This document shows positions 1 through 21,480 of a stretch of 64,000 bases of DNA, piece by piece. Position 1 is the first letter of the stretch; each line of letters opens with the position of its first letter. Position numbers and translations under genes: made by a program. Source of the DNA: Acanthaster planci (taxonomy: Eukaryota; Echinodermata; Asteroidea; Valvatida; Acanthasteridae); assembly GCF_001949145.1 (NCBI RefSeq), contig NW_019091416.1:2624566-2688565 (forward strand), read 5' to 3'. The notes beneath the pieces were generated by a model, which saw only the letters and a program-made list of their open reading frames with translations, had not been told where the DNA came from and searched no databases.

Positions 1-261
1 AGCCTGGGAGAAGGGAGGACATCTTTTGGAAACCCTGTACGTCATTTTGGACTCCTGGTTTAAAAACATAAAAACCGTAGCAACTTGGATGATCTTTTTG
101 TTTACTGCAAGGTAATTGGGGGATACCCAGATTTCAAATGCTGGCTAAAACCGAGTCTTTTATAGTTTACACTGCAATGGGATATTGACTCTGTTTGATG
201 CGTGTCTGGGAATGTTGACATGAACATGTGAAATTCATTATGTCATTTTTCTCCCATGCAG

Positions 262-10402
<10,141 letters not shown>

Positions 10403-13400
10403 CAGGGAACGAGCCCACGTGCACTCCAGGACAAACGCCCTCATACAGAAGTGGCCAGTTGGCCATCACTTGACTATGTACAGTAAGCGATCAGATCTCT
10501 GAATGTAGGTACATTTTATCTTGGCATAATTTTACAAAAAAAAATACCAGTTCTTTTTTTTTCTAAGAAAAAAGTAAATAACAAAAAAGTTTTAAGCAGG
10601 AGGTGTTTTTTGCACAATACCATTGTAAAAAAAAACGAGAAGAAATGCTGAGGTCAATCATGATGATCACACTTGTTCGTGAGTAAAGTGGATTTCAAGA
10701 AAAAAGTTGATTTTAAATTATATTTGAACCATAGTTTTTTGGTAATGTTCTACATTGTTGCCTTTTGTTTTTTGGCCAGGAGAAAAAAATTAAGTGAGAC
10801 CCCGAGAAATAAGCGAATTGTCTGTTTTCACTGTCATCAGAGGTTGTAACTCAGATTGAAAATAACACCCTCTCTTGGTTCTAACCTTGATGCAATTTCA
10901 CAGCGGTCGGTTTCTGGTTTCATTTCATCTTGGCAGAGTTGCCCAATGCAGTTTTGAACATCGGGAATTCATTTATTGTAAAGCAGGGTTGGGCCACATG
11001 ATTCCAAGTTCCTAATCATCAGGAATTCAGAGAAAGGAAGCTGACAGATATATTTGTGCTGGGTAGAGATTGTTGTTCAGAGACGATGTGACATAAAAAA
11101 ACCCGAAACAAGAAAGGTGTTTTTTTTAAATTGTGCATCTCAACCAAATTGTGGCTGCTAACCTCTGTGAGCTTCAGCCTTTTTTCTACAGGGAGCCTTC
11201 TTTCAACAGAACTTTTCCCCACTTTTCGGCTGTGAATCTGTATGCCACGTTAAGACAAAACTGTGTGCAAGTCTGCCATCCGAAAAGGGCCCCAACTAAT
11301 GAAAAAGAACTAGTTATTCAGTGCTGCAATCATTCAATTCTGGATCAGTATTCTGCCGTTATGCCTTTTTGGGGTTACGTTTTTAGATTGGAGTTCCCAT
11401 GTGATATATCTTGTACTGTAATATTTCTGTGGTTTGTAAATTATTGTCAATAATATTTTGCCCAACGCGTATTTGTCAAACTGTGTATAGTCTTTATAAT
11501 TGTTCACTTTTTTTGGTTGAATACTTTTTATGACGAATGTAATGCTTTCTACATCAAGTCAGGGGACAGCTGTGCTTTTGTTGATGTTTAATTTCTGTCT
11601 CTGAAAGAGAGGTCTGAAATTCGTCTGGGAATGCCATTATTGAAATATGCAGCCTACATGTAATTTGATTTTTGTCTGTTGCAGGAGCTTCATTTCTTTT
11701 TTTCTTTTTTTTCCTTTTTTTGCTCTCACTGTGAGAAGGCAATGGTCCAAATGGCAAAAGTTGTTCCTGCGTGGCTTCCATAACTTCCAAAGAGTTTGAT
11801 ATTACATTCCATAGGTCGGATGTATCCAGATGGGAATGGTAAATTTATCACGGCTCAGGTCTGTTGAACTACACCAGTAAAGCTCCGTCTCACACCATGT
11901 TGATATTTAATGTGTTTCTGGAACTGAGATGCAGTTTCATTTCCTTGGGTTCTGCTTTGTTTCCAGTTTGTGGGGGGGGGGAGTTACGTGTACAGAACAG
12001 ACCAAGTGACCACTCCGGTGGCCAGAGGCCCACATGATCTGTAAATCAGGGATTGAACCATTCCACGAAATCAAGCGTCTAAGGGGCGCCCTCAATTGCC
12101 ACTGCACAGAGCTGATACTAATCAGTCTCCATGGAGACCTACATTATAATTGGTGCTATTTATTCATACAAGTGTACATGTATTTGGTATCAGAAAAGCA
12201 CGGGTTACCTTTTACGATGTCTGTTTCTTGACCCACCCTGTCAGATCTAGTTCGCACAGATCCTTGAAGTATGACTTGAGCACTGAAAGTATAAATGTTA
12301 CCCAGTCTCTCGATTTGCAGGGGGGGCCTAAAATGAGCTCAAGGTTGCCGAGGACCCATTATTTGGACATAAAAGGGGGAGGGAGGGGGGAATCCAACTC
12401 CAAACATACAGATGAAGACCCAATGATAAGATCAGGTCAAGTGCTTAAATACTGCCTTGCAGACCAAAGGTCCTAATGATGATGAGACCTTGGGTGCACG
12501 CTGTCTTTGTTAGTACTTTTAAGGTACACTGTCTTTTTTGTACCTCCCCTTGGCAGTGGGGTGAGATAGCCCTGAAACAAAAGGACCTGTACTAATTATT
12601 GTGCTGAGTGTTATGTATCTTTTTGCTTGTCTTATGGCATGAACTGCATAAGCTCATATTCTGTGACCCCAAAAACTATGACTTTAATAACGATGGAGTC
12701 TATCTAAACTACTTAATGTACATCGTTTGAACATCCAGCCAAAACTGTCTGCAGTAATTAGTAGGATTTTTTTTTTATGTGAAAGTTTTCCCAAAGTAAT
12801 TATCATCCGATTTTGTTTTGTCTCATTTGACTTCAACTGTTTGAAGCTCTACTTTAACTTTCAGTCCTGAAGGGATCATCATTCCTTTTTTTAAAGGTTG
12901 GCAGCTAGATAGTCACTAAGGTTAAGAGTACCCACAGATTGGTTTGTCTTCGCCGGTATTTGTTTGTTGCGTGCCGGTGTCTTTGAATGATTGCAGCACT
13001 CCGAACTACATGTAATACGATTTACAGTGAGCGTCCTCCAAAAGGGTCATTATCCCAAAGATATGCTGGGACCAATTCTCACATTGTATTGTCAGGATAT
13101 GTGAACAAAGTTTGTCCAAGGTTACATCGTCTTGTTTGCACGTTCTGTCCTAGCAGATAATTGATAAGTTTTGCCTGAGTTTGACATATTCTCCTTCGTT
13201 TTGGTCGTTTGGTGCGGACACGCACTGGAAAGTAATGTGGATTTCTTACTAGGATCAGTTCAACCTCAGAAATTGCCCACCATGAATCCAGTGCAAGATT
13301 GTTCGTCAACTTAAATGTTTAAAACCGCAGAGTTTGAGATGTGCAGAATTTCTGACGGGCACGTTACAGCACACAAAATCTTATTCACACTGTGCGAACA

Positions 13401-15514
13401 TTACAGTGTGAAATAGAAAGAAATTAGGCCACAAAAATGTTGCAATTCTCGTTACTGATTCCAGTGTCTTAAAGGACAAGAAACAGTCTCTTTTCCTAAA
13501 GATTTATCTGTTGACGATGATGTACAGCATGTCTGCTAAATTTTAAAGAAACTTGCCACCTGTTAAAAAATTCTGCGCGGTTAGCTCACTGTCTACCGAT
13601 TGAACTCTGAACACATTAGTCACTCGAAACTCATCAGATGCCACCAGAGGTCCGGAAAGACAATTGACCCAATTAATCTGTGATGGAAAAATTAGTCTGC
13701 ATGCAGATTCAGACAACAGACTTTTCCAAATTGCCGTAACAAAAAAGGTGTGAAGCCGGGATCTTAAGGGAGAAGATGCCAATTTTGTTTGATTTTGAGA
13801 AGTGCCTGGAATCCAGACAACTCGCTGGCTTTGCTTTATTAAGCACGAGGTTAAACTGTGTGATTTCTTTATAGAGGCTGCTTGAAATGTAACACGGAAA
13901 AAGTACTTGTACCTCGTGTCATCTGTTGCCGTGATGCTCTATCTCTGCTCCTCTGAGGAAGGAGTCAGAAAATGGTTGCAAATTCAGTTGCTTTGTCTCA
14001 GTTTTTATATAAAAGTTGTCTGAGTTAAACCTTCAAACTTGTAACCATTAGCTATGCCCTTTCAGCCTTCAACTGTTGTCGGGCCGAAATAAGATAGTTC
14101 CAGGCAGACAACTACGCATCATTATTCCAAATTTGTAATGTTTAATATCTGTGCTGTTCGGTTATCTCTGTGCAAACCTTGCTATCTCGACTGGATTTAA
14201 GCATTGTTCGAATTTTGCAACAAGGTTTTGCAGGCATTCATGCAGACGGCCATTGTCTGCGTGTGATTGCCTTAAAGATATCTATTGTTAAATGCAACAG
14301 AGTTGGAGCATCAAATCAAAGGTTGAGGTTGGTTGGAGGTGCTGTCGTCGTGATTGGTTTAAGAAAATTTCAACTGGTCGTCATTTCATTGATACTAGCA
14401 GATACTGATCCTGCTAGAAGATTTACTCATAAACAAGGAGTGAGCGGTTACAGTTTAGAACCTGTGTATCGATCACTTTTTTCCTGTCTTCTTCCATGTT
14501 TCCCCGGGCCATATTCCCGATTAAAACACCCAAGTTCAACAAACGTTTGCTTGACCGGCGCTTCGTATTGAACGCCAGCACACGACGGGTGAAACTAGTC
14601 TCAAGTCTTAGCCGTTAGCAGCTTATCAACTTAAAATGGATTCAGTTTGGCTCTGGCTAGAGCTCGGGTCTGGCACCCAGACGGTGCTTTATCTCATAGA
14701 ATGAGGCATTGCATCGGGGCAGCTATCTACCTGGAGTCAAAGGCTGAGCTGCTTCATTCAGAAAGGTCTTAGGTTAAATACAAAGAATCTGAGTGCATTC
14801 AGTGGTGCAAAAGGGTTTTTAAAATGCATCTCTGACTGCCAATTTTGTTTTCTTTTGGTTTATACTGGTATCTTGTGCAAATGGAGGACTGTTGGTTCCC
14901 CAGTGGATAATAAAAACAGTCACTGATATTCGCAAAAGTCCCCCCTAGTCTTGTGTTGTGTTTGTTCTGTGTTGGTGCGATAATCGGTGCTAGTCCGTTT
15001 CCTTTGTTACTTGAGGATACGTATGCTGTTGAATACATTTTATTAAACACCATAGCTACCCGTTGTTGAATTGCAATACTTGAGGACTTACTGTAGGTGT
15101 AACACTTGAATTACAGACAGTACTATCAATGCTGATTAACAAGTTTTTCTCAAAGGAAAGGCCAGTTTAGGCCAAGGTAGTTTGCTCGCTGTGTGTGAGT
15201 GAATTCAACTTGAACGTTCAAATGAATTAACTTTAATGTCGCCGGTCATCACCGCTCGATTTTCGAGTCTAGTTGAGAATCAAATGGAAGTTATAGAACT
15301 GAAGAACAGAGCTTTAAATTCATCGAGTGAGTTTCAATCGTGGTCCTCATTATTGGAGAAAAAAGGTTCATGCGATGCATCTTTTCTTAGAGCCACCTGT
15401 TGAGCAACTATCTCTTCATAACAGAAAACTACTGGGCGCCTTTTTTGGTAAATTGTATTGAAATGTGTACGTGAAACATTGAGGGCGCCGTTGCTATGAT
15501 GTCACAGGAGCTGT

Positions 15515-15903
15515 ATATGGGGCAAGTTCGGGCGGCGACTTTGTTTTGTTTATTAATAACTATAGTTCGACTAACACCGCCCGAACGACGGGCGGTGTGG
15601 GCTATCTAGTCGCCCATTTAGAATCAGGCTCAGGGGTACGGGTCGCACCGCTGGTTATCAATAGCCGATTTCATTTATCATTACCGAGGGAACCATTCAC
15701 CTGAAAATAATTGTACGAGATTTCAAAGGCCATACGCTGCGAGAATCGAAGCCAATGATGAAATGTGATTAATGATGATATTTTAAAAACCTGACCGACT
15801 AAGGTCGATGGTTCGAGTGTACCTGAATTGCACATGCGCATTGTTGAAAAGCGATCGACTAGTAGTCGAACTATAGTTCACGCCTGACGGAACTTGCCCA
15901 TAG
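15515..15903. mobile_element. Terminal-inverted-repeat MITE (about 390 bp)
   Basis: The left end reads TATGGGGCAAGTTCGGGCG. The right end, inverted, reads TATGGGCAAGTTCCGTCAGG. A second matched pair, AACTATAGTTCGACTA, lies near 15560 and, inverted, near 15860. It has no coding capacity. The ends abut TA, which may be the target duplication. The superfamily cannot be assigned. Confidence 0.65.
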
Positions 15904-17997
15904 AGGGAGTTGAGACATGAGAGTCGAGATGTGGATTATGTGTCAGTGCACATGCACAACTACCAAAGAATTAGCTTCATGCTGCACCGTACACATAGTG
16001 AACAACCAGTTTGCTTCCACAGTTAGAAGTTGCCGCTGCTCTGGATGTCACCGGAGTTGGATATCACTGTTCAGACTACTTCCTGTACTAATTGAGAAGT
16101 TTCTCATTGAAAATAGTTGTGAGAAAGGGTTGTCAACTGGTTTTGTAGGTAGAAAACAACTAGTCATCAAAGAACAATGACAACAAAATGTCAAAAGTTT
16201 TTTGTCACTTAGCTGCATTGTTGAGGGGTTTTGCCCAGAATAACATCACTTTTTTGCTTATAAATATGAAAATTTGCATTAGTATAGAAATAAAAGCACG
16301 AAAATGCTCTTTCAAGCGACAAAGGGAAACTTGGAAATAAAACTGAATCGAGCACAGTGCGTCTTCACGGACTTCATTGAAAATATGCAAACAAGACTGC
16401 TGTGAAACGCAGCCTTGTCGACTGGCAGCTTAGCTTATCCCGGTCGTTTTATTTGTCAAAGCCAATTTTACGTGCTACACAGATTACGTGGCTACGTACG
16501 CGTCACTACGAAATCTGAAATCTTAATAGACAAGGAACATAATTATTATGAGCCCCGAAGTGGACCAAGAGAGGTCACAATTTTCCCAGCAAAGGAGGCT
16601 CCTTGGGTCGGAACTGCACTTCGCTGGTTCACATTATTTAACGACAATGAAATGCACGTATTACACTCCCGACCAACATGGCTCTTTTCAACCAGAGAGG
16701 GGGTACTTCTGCTCAAGGTGGATAGGGCTATAACCAACTTTGAGGGATATCCCTATTAACCCAAGCCTTTAAGGTGTTTTCAGTAAATGCTTAACGATCA
16801 TTTTGACACCGATTTTATACCTTAATCCACCCCTGGCTGTGGGATGGTCCCCAAAAGCCTGGCAATAGCGACACAAGCAACTCTTGGTTGAGCACATGCG
16901 CACATCACAAATGTTTATGAACACTGCTCAAAACCTTGCATTCAGTGTGGTAGAATAAAGACGCACTTCAAAATCCACCTGTGTCCACCACAAATCTTTT
17001 AAAATCTCGTTAATCTCGTTATTTGGAGGTTGCAGACCGACTGTTTCCCTGAGTGGGATCAAACGCTGGCATAGATGCCTCAGGGAATCGTTGGTTGCCT
17101 ATAAATGCCTCGGATTGTCCAAAGGTCACATGAGCAACCATGCAAATCGTACGCGCACCAAAATTTCACAACGGTAATTCTGAGCACGCCAAACAGAAGA
17201 CACAGCTGTTACGGGCATAATTTATTGAAAACTGACGCAATAATAAAAGCTACCAATGCGGTATAAGCATATTGACTTTGGTTACAAAATGGGTCAAATT
17301 TTTATAAGAAAACAAAATTCAAAAGTCAACTGTACAGAAGGCAAACTCATTATCTCTTGATGGGCGGCACTGTATCTTTCCATTCGGGGCAAAGTACTAA
17401 GTGTTTGTTTCTTTACCGTGGACTGGTACTTTAGTTTGTGTTGCACTTCAACTTGTATGTTTAAACAAAGCACTTCTGTAAATATGGCCTTCGGCAGAAG
17501 AGCAATTTCAAAGTTCCCAGGCTGCACTTTTGGTCGTGAAAGCTTTCCTGTCCCGTGGTATAGTAAATGGTCGTAGTATAAATAAGGCAAGGGACGTCTC
17601 CCATGGCATCATGGTTTTATACCTGTCATAATGTATTTTGATCATTTGAGACTTAAAGCGTAGAGCTTTCTCGAAACAAGACGCATGCATCTTCTGATAA
17701 GAAAACACTATTGCAGGTGTTCAATCCGATACAAATACAGATCCAACCCGTTCATTTTGGAAACGTGCGCTTCAATTTAGGTTTCGGAATATGAAATGTA
17801 TTTTCACTTCTTGGGTACTTTCCCCCGTATTCAGATGCCGCAGATGCCTTCTCCGTTATTTATCATAGGAAAATTGGATTCAGTTTAAAGGATACCATTA
17901 TTTGATATTTTATAGCACAGTTATAAATATTTTTTCCAAGACAGTATAAGTTGAACACGTAAAAGTCACTAACCAAAAAGCCAGTGTGCCCCATCAG

Positions 17998-18213
17998 CAG
18001 TGGCGTAGCCGGGGGCGGGGGCACGCGCCCCCTCCCCCAATTTTCTGGTGCCCCAGCAGGTGCCCCCCCCCCAAAAAAAGATGAATGGATACTGAACAAG
18101 GCTAACAAAAACCTCCCCCCCCCCCAAAACAAAAAAACCACACCACTGAAAGCTGGTGCCCCCATAAGATGCAGGTGCTCCTGCCCGCCGATAAAATCCT
18201 AGCTACGCCACTG
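17998..18213. mobile_element. hAT-like MITE with CAGTGGCGTAGC ends
   Basis: CAGTGGCGTAGC at 17998 is exactly mirrored by GCTACGCCACTG ending at 18213. The interior is G/C-run rich with many C homopolymers. CAGTGGCGTAGC ends occur on hAT-type non-autonomous elements in many animals. The 8 bp flanks, CCCATCAG and CCGGTTAG, match at 5 of 8 positions, consistent with a decayed target duplication. Confidence 0.75.
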
Positions 18214-19561
18214 CCGGTTAGTGGAAAGAATTACGTGCTGCTACATTGCTAAGTTGAAAAAATTAGACCTCACTAACTACAAAGCCAACGTGACTCACTG
18301 TGGCTAAGTGTAAGTGTGATGAAACAAACAAATGCTCTAATTTGGCATTGTTAATTTCAAAGATAAAATTCCAATTAAGAAAATGACATTGCTAAGTTGA
18401 AGAAAAAGTACTTGCCACTAAAACTAAACAATTAACGTGATCCAAGACAGGAGGGTATCGAACCGAACTAAGGAATACAGTATGGTGAATGTGTTTAGTT
18501 GAAGAAAGGTCACTTACAATAAAAACAGTTCAGTGTGAAAGAATTAAATTAATACGAGGAATGCTGCTATAGATGACAACCGTTTGAGAAACAAGACCTT
18601 GTGTGTCGTTTCAGGGAAATAGGTTAAAATAAAACTGTGGAAACAGTGCAAGTTGACATGTCAAGTATACATCAACCCTTAGCTACAATCTTGCTCTTGG
18701 TTTATAAACTTAGGAGGCCATGATGTATGGACAGCCAGCTATGTACAGATTAAGAAACGTAAATGAATCCAATAAATATCTTGTTAAAAAGACAAAAAGA
18801 TTATTAATGCAAAAGCGTGATTATTCATTTTACAAGCAGTTCGAACTAAACTTCTTGCCATATGTTTATGAGATATGGCCACTTTTACAGTCTTTGGCTA
18901 CAATATCATACACGTAATAAATGCTCTAACATAAACAGTGTTTGCAAGACTAAGATATCTTAGGTGTTAATAGAAAAGTTTAATATTTCAATAAACTATA
19001 CTTATTACGAAATAAAAACATTAATCTGCGAAACCAATTTACTAGCCGCCATTGTTTTGAAATTAAAATTATTGATACATATATATTCATGTACATAGAA
19101 ATGTGGAATGAACAGGATTAGAAAATGTGAAATTTATTTCGGAGTCTTTTTTTTAAGTGTTGCATTATAGTTGTGCAATTCCTGTCGCAATTGCTCCTTT
19201 CTATGTTTCACACAGCTGCTGCAATCAAACATCACATTTATACCTCCTCCTTTAACAAGATAAACCAAGAAAACCGCCTCCAACAAGCCAACACCCGGCC
19301 ACTTATTTGGGGCAAGCCACGCTACGTTAAAGTCCAGGCCAAAATTAGAAAATTTAGCAGTGATTAGATCTTTCAAAAATTTCCTTGTTTGCTTTGACAC
19401 TCTTATCACAGTGCTATATCTCAGGTCCTAAAAAAATATGGTCGTCAGAAATATAATTCCTTATGATTGGGATTATCAGATGTCTATATAATTGTTTGTT
19501 GAACTTTTCGGCCTGAATTTGTGTTTTCAACTAGACTATTAATGGTGTTCCGCGGGGAGAA

Positions 19562-20270
19562 ATATAGGTTTTCCCATCCAATTTCGGAAAATGTATATAT
19601 GAACTAGGCCTAGTAATAGCAGTATTCGTTTTCGAGCGAAATAGAACAAACATTAAAATCCCCGTTTCTATTTAACAAATAACAATTCTATTTCAAGGAG
19701 GGTGCATTCAGTCGTATAGAGTCAGCGTTCAAGGTCCTGATATTGCACTGGTTTAGTATATTGACATTCAGTTTTGCCCAAAATTGAACGCACCTCCACG
19801 CACCTCTGCAGTCCCGCACTCATCTTAACTGGAACTCACTCTATTTCCGAAAATGTGCGGACGATTTGTTATTTAACGTATGTCTGGTCAAAAAATTAAA
19901 ATTTCTTTATGCGCCAACAGAAGTTACATTCTTAGAAGTGTTTAGTTAATTGGTTAAATGTTTGAATATTCGTGATTGAAATAAATCATTCATACTGTCA
20001 TTGGAAACTATAGGTCAATCCGAAATCCGGAATAGGTCAATCCGAAATCCGGAATAGGTCAATGCGAAATCCGGAATAGGTCAATGCGAAATCCCATGCA
20101 CATTCATTTATTTAGAGGATGCAAAACGAAGTCGAAGGCTTGTTACTGCGAAACTAAAACCATGTCTTAAGTCGTTTCCAAAATCTACGCTAAATTGAAA
20201 TTTTGTTTTGATATTTTTAATTCCACAAATGAGACGAGCATTCTCCGAAATTGGCCGGGAAAACCTATAT
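19562..20270. mobile_element. Terminal-inverted-repeat element (about 710 bp) with an internal tandem repeat
   Basis: The left end ATATAGGTTTTCCCATCCAA, followed by TTTCGG, is mirrored by the right end, which inverted reads ATATAGGTTTTCCCGGCCAA then TTTCGG. The interior has no coding frame. It contains a fourfold 22-bp repeat at 20010-20094. The superfamily is unknown. Confidence 0.65.
20010..20094. repeat. 22-bp tandem repeat, about four copies
   Basis: Successive units begin ATAGGTCAATCCGAAATCC and end CGGA, with a C-to-G change (AATGCG) in the last two copies. It lies inside the inverted-repeat element at 19562-20270. Confidence 0.9.
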
Positions 20271-21154
20271 TAAAGAGCATGTCTCAAATTGAAAAAATGG
20301 GGGGGGGGGAGTCTGGACAATTGCAAACAGGCTAATGCCTGCATTTTGCCTATTTGCTCAGTTCTAAAAAGCATCTTTCAGTTGCATGCAATTTCATCAT
20401 AAATTGAATGTCTTTTCCTGTTCAGGTTACTCCTTCACAAAGACCTGCCCGATGCGCTTGCATGCGGTGGTTTGAATGGCTTAGACTTGGTTGTACATGA
20501 AACGTCGTGGATCTCAATTCCATTCTGATCATCTCATACCGTTGATTCCTGCACAGAAGAGAACACTGGATGTAAATAGGGGTTCCCCGATGTCACTGAC
20601 TCGAAGAAGGTTAGATATTTAGTGCAAACACTTGCAGTAAGCATATATTTGGATATTCCAATGCTAATTTAATAACTACATATCCTGTCGTTGGGTAGGC
20701 AGTTTTGTAGATGTTGAAACTGCGTTTGCAAGAATTCCTAAAGCACAGTTGGCATAATGTAATAACATTTCTTAATCTGTCCAAAAAGCCTATTGCTAAA
20801 CAAGCTTCCTCAGAGTTCAAGACGGCCTGGATGAATCCAAATTCCTGCAAGTTTGAAAAAGGTCCCCAGACATTATAGAGACAGTGTATGTTGAACAAAT
20901 ACACAAGATGATTTCATATGTGCCGCGGGCGGAGATTTCTTGTCACATATTGGGGGGGGGGGTTTCTGACAGCTCAGCACAGCATTCATCCCAGGTAAGA
21001 TCGTGACGCTGGCAAGTGCGAATTAGTCGGTGGTGCAGGCTACGGGTGTGCATACAGTCAGTGACTTGAAAGTGTGTACGCGTGGATAAATCCACCATCT
21101 CAAAAAGTGGGGGAGGGGGGTATATCCCCCCATCCCCCGGGATCTCCGCCCATG

Positions 21155-21480
21155 TTATCTGTTACATGTATCTGTGAGAAAACATACCGGTGCAGTCCTA
21201 AAAAGCTCTGCGTCTGGTACCCAAACGTCTCCGGTTGGTCCAATGATTGGTGGCGCCCATAACTGCATGGCCTGGACGTTGGGAAGTCCCGCAGGAAACG
21301 TGACGAAGAGTCCCGGTGCGGCTTTAGCCTGGTCGGCCGAGGGCCCATCCAGCAGCGGTCGGTACCCCCAGAATCGGTAGGCGCCCATGGTCATGCCCGC
21401 CGACGGGGGCCTGGCTCTGTTCATGCGAGTCAGGTGGGCGTGGACCGATCCGTTGGATACGGTGTCTAGTTGTTTGTCGT
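21155..21480 (-). CDS. SLC10-like exon 6: unusual C-terminal tail
   Basis: The acceptor is TTCCTACTTCTTCCTCAG. The split codon gives Asp and the frame runs 107 residues to TAA at 21155. The tail is Pro/Gly/Ala/Trp-rich (for example QLWAPPIIGPTGDVWVPDAE) and I do not recognise it. A strong GTATGT donor lies inside at GCACCG|GTATGT (about 21189), so the message may instead splice onward to exons I could not identify. Confidence 0.65.

Larger units (their letters stand above)
10403..21154. other. CNOT3 3' UTR and intergenic DNA, no gene recognised
   Basis: This stretch starts with the CNOT3 3' untranslated region, whose end I cannot place because no clear AATAAA was found nearby. It then runs to the convergent 3' end of the SLC10 gene. 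Open frames here (for example 133 codons at 14170 and 114 at 16415) show no domain or codon structure I recognise. Three inverted-repeat elements are listed separately. G-runs, T-runs and AT-rich DNA fill the rest. Confidence 0.7.

Noticed and set aside
14170-14571. 133-codon open frame, plus strand
   Set aside because: There are no recognisable domain, splice context or codon pattern. It is compatible with chance in a 10-kb intergenic stretch.
16415-16759. 114-codon open frame, plus strand
   Set aside because: I recognise no family, and overlapping frames of similar length exist on both strands.
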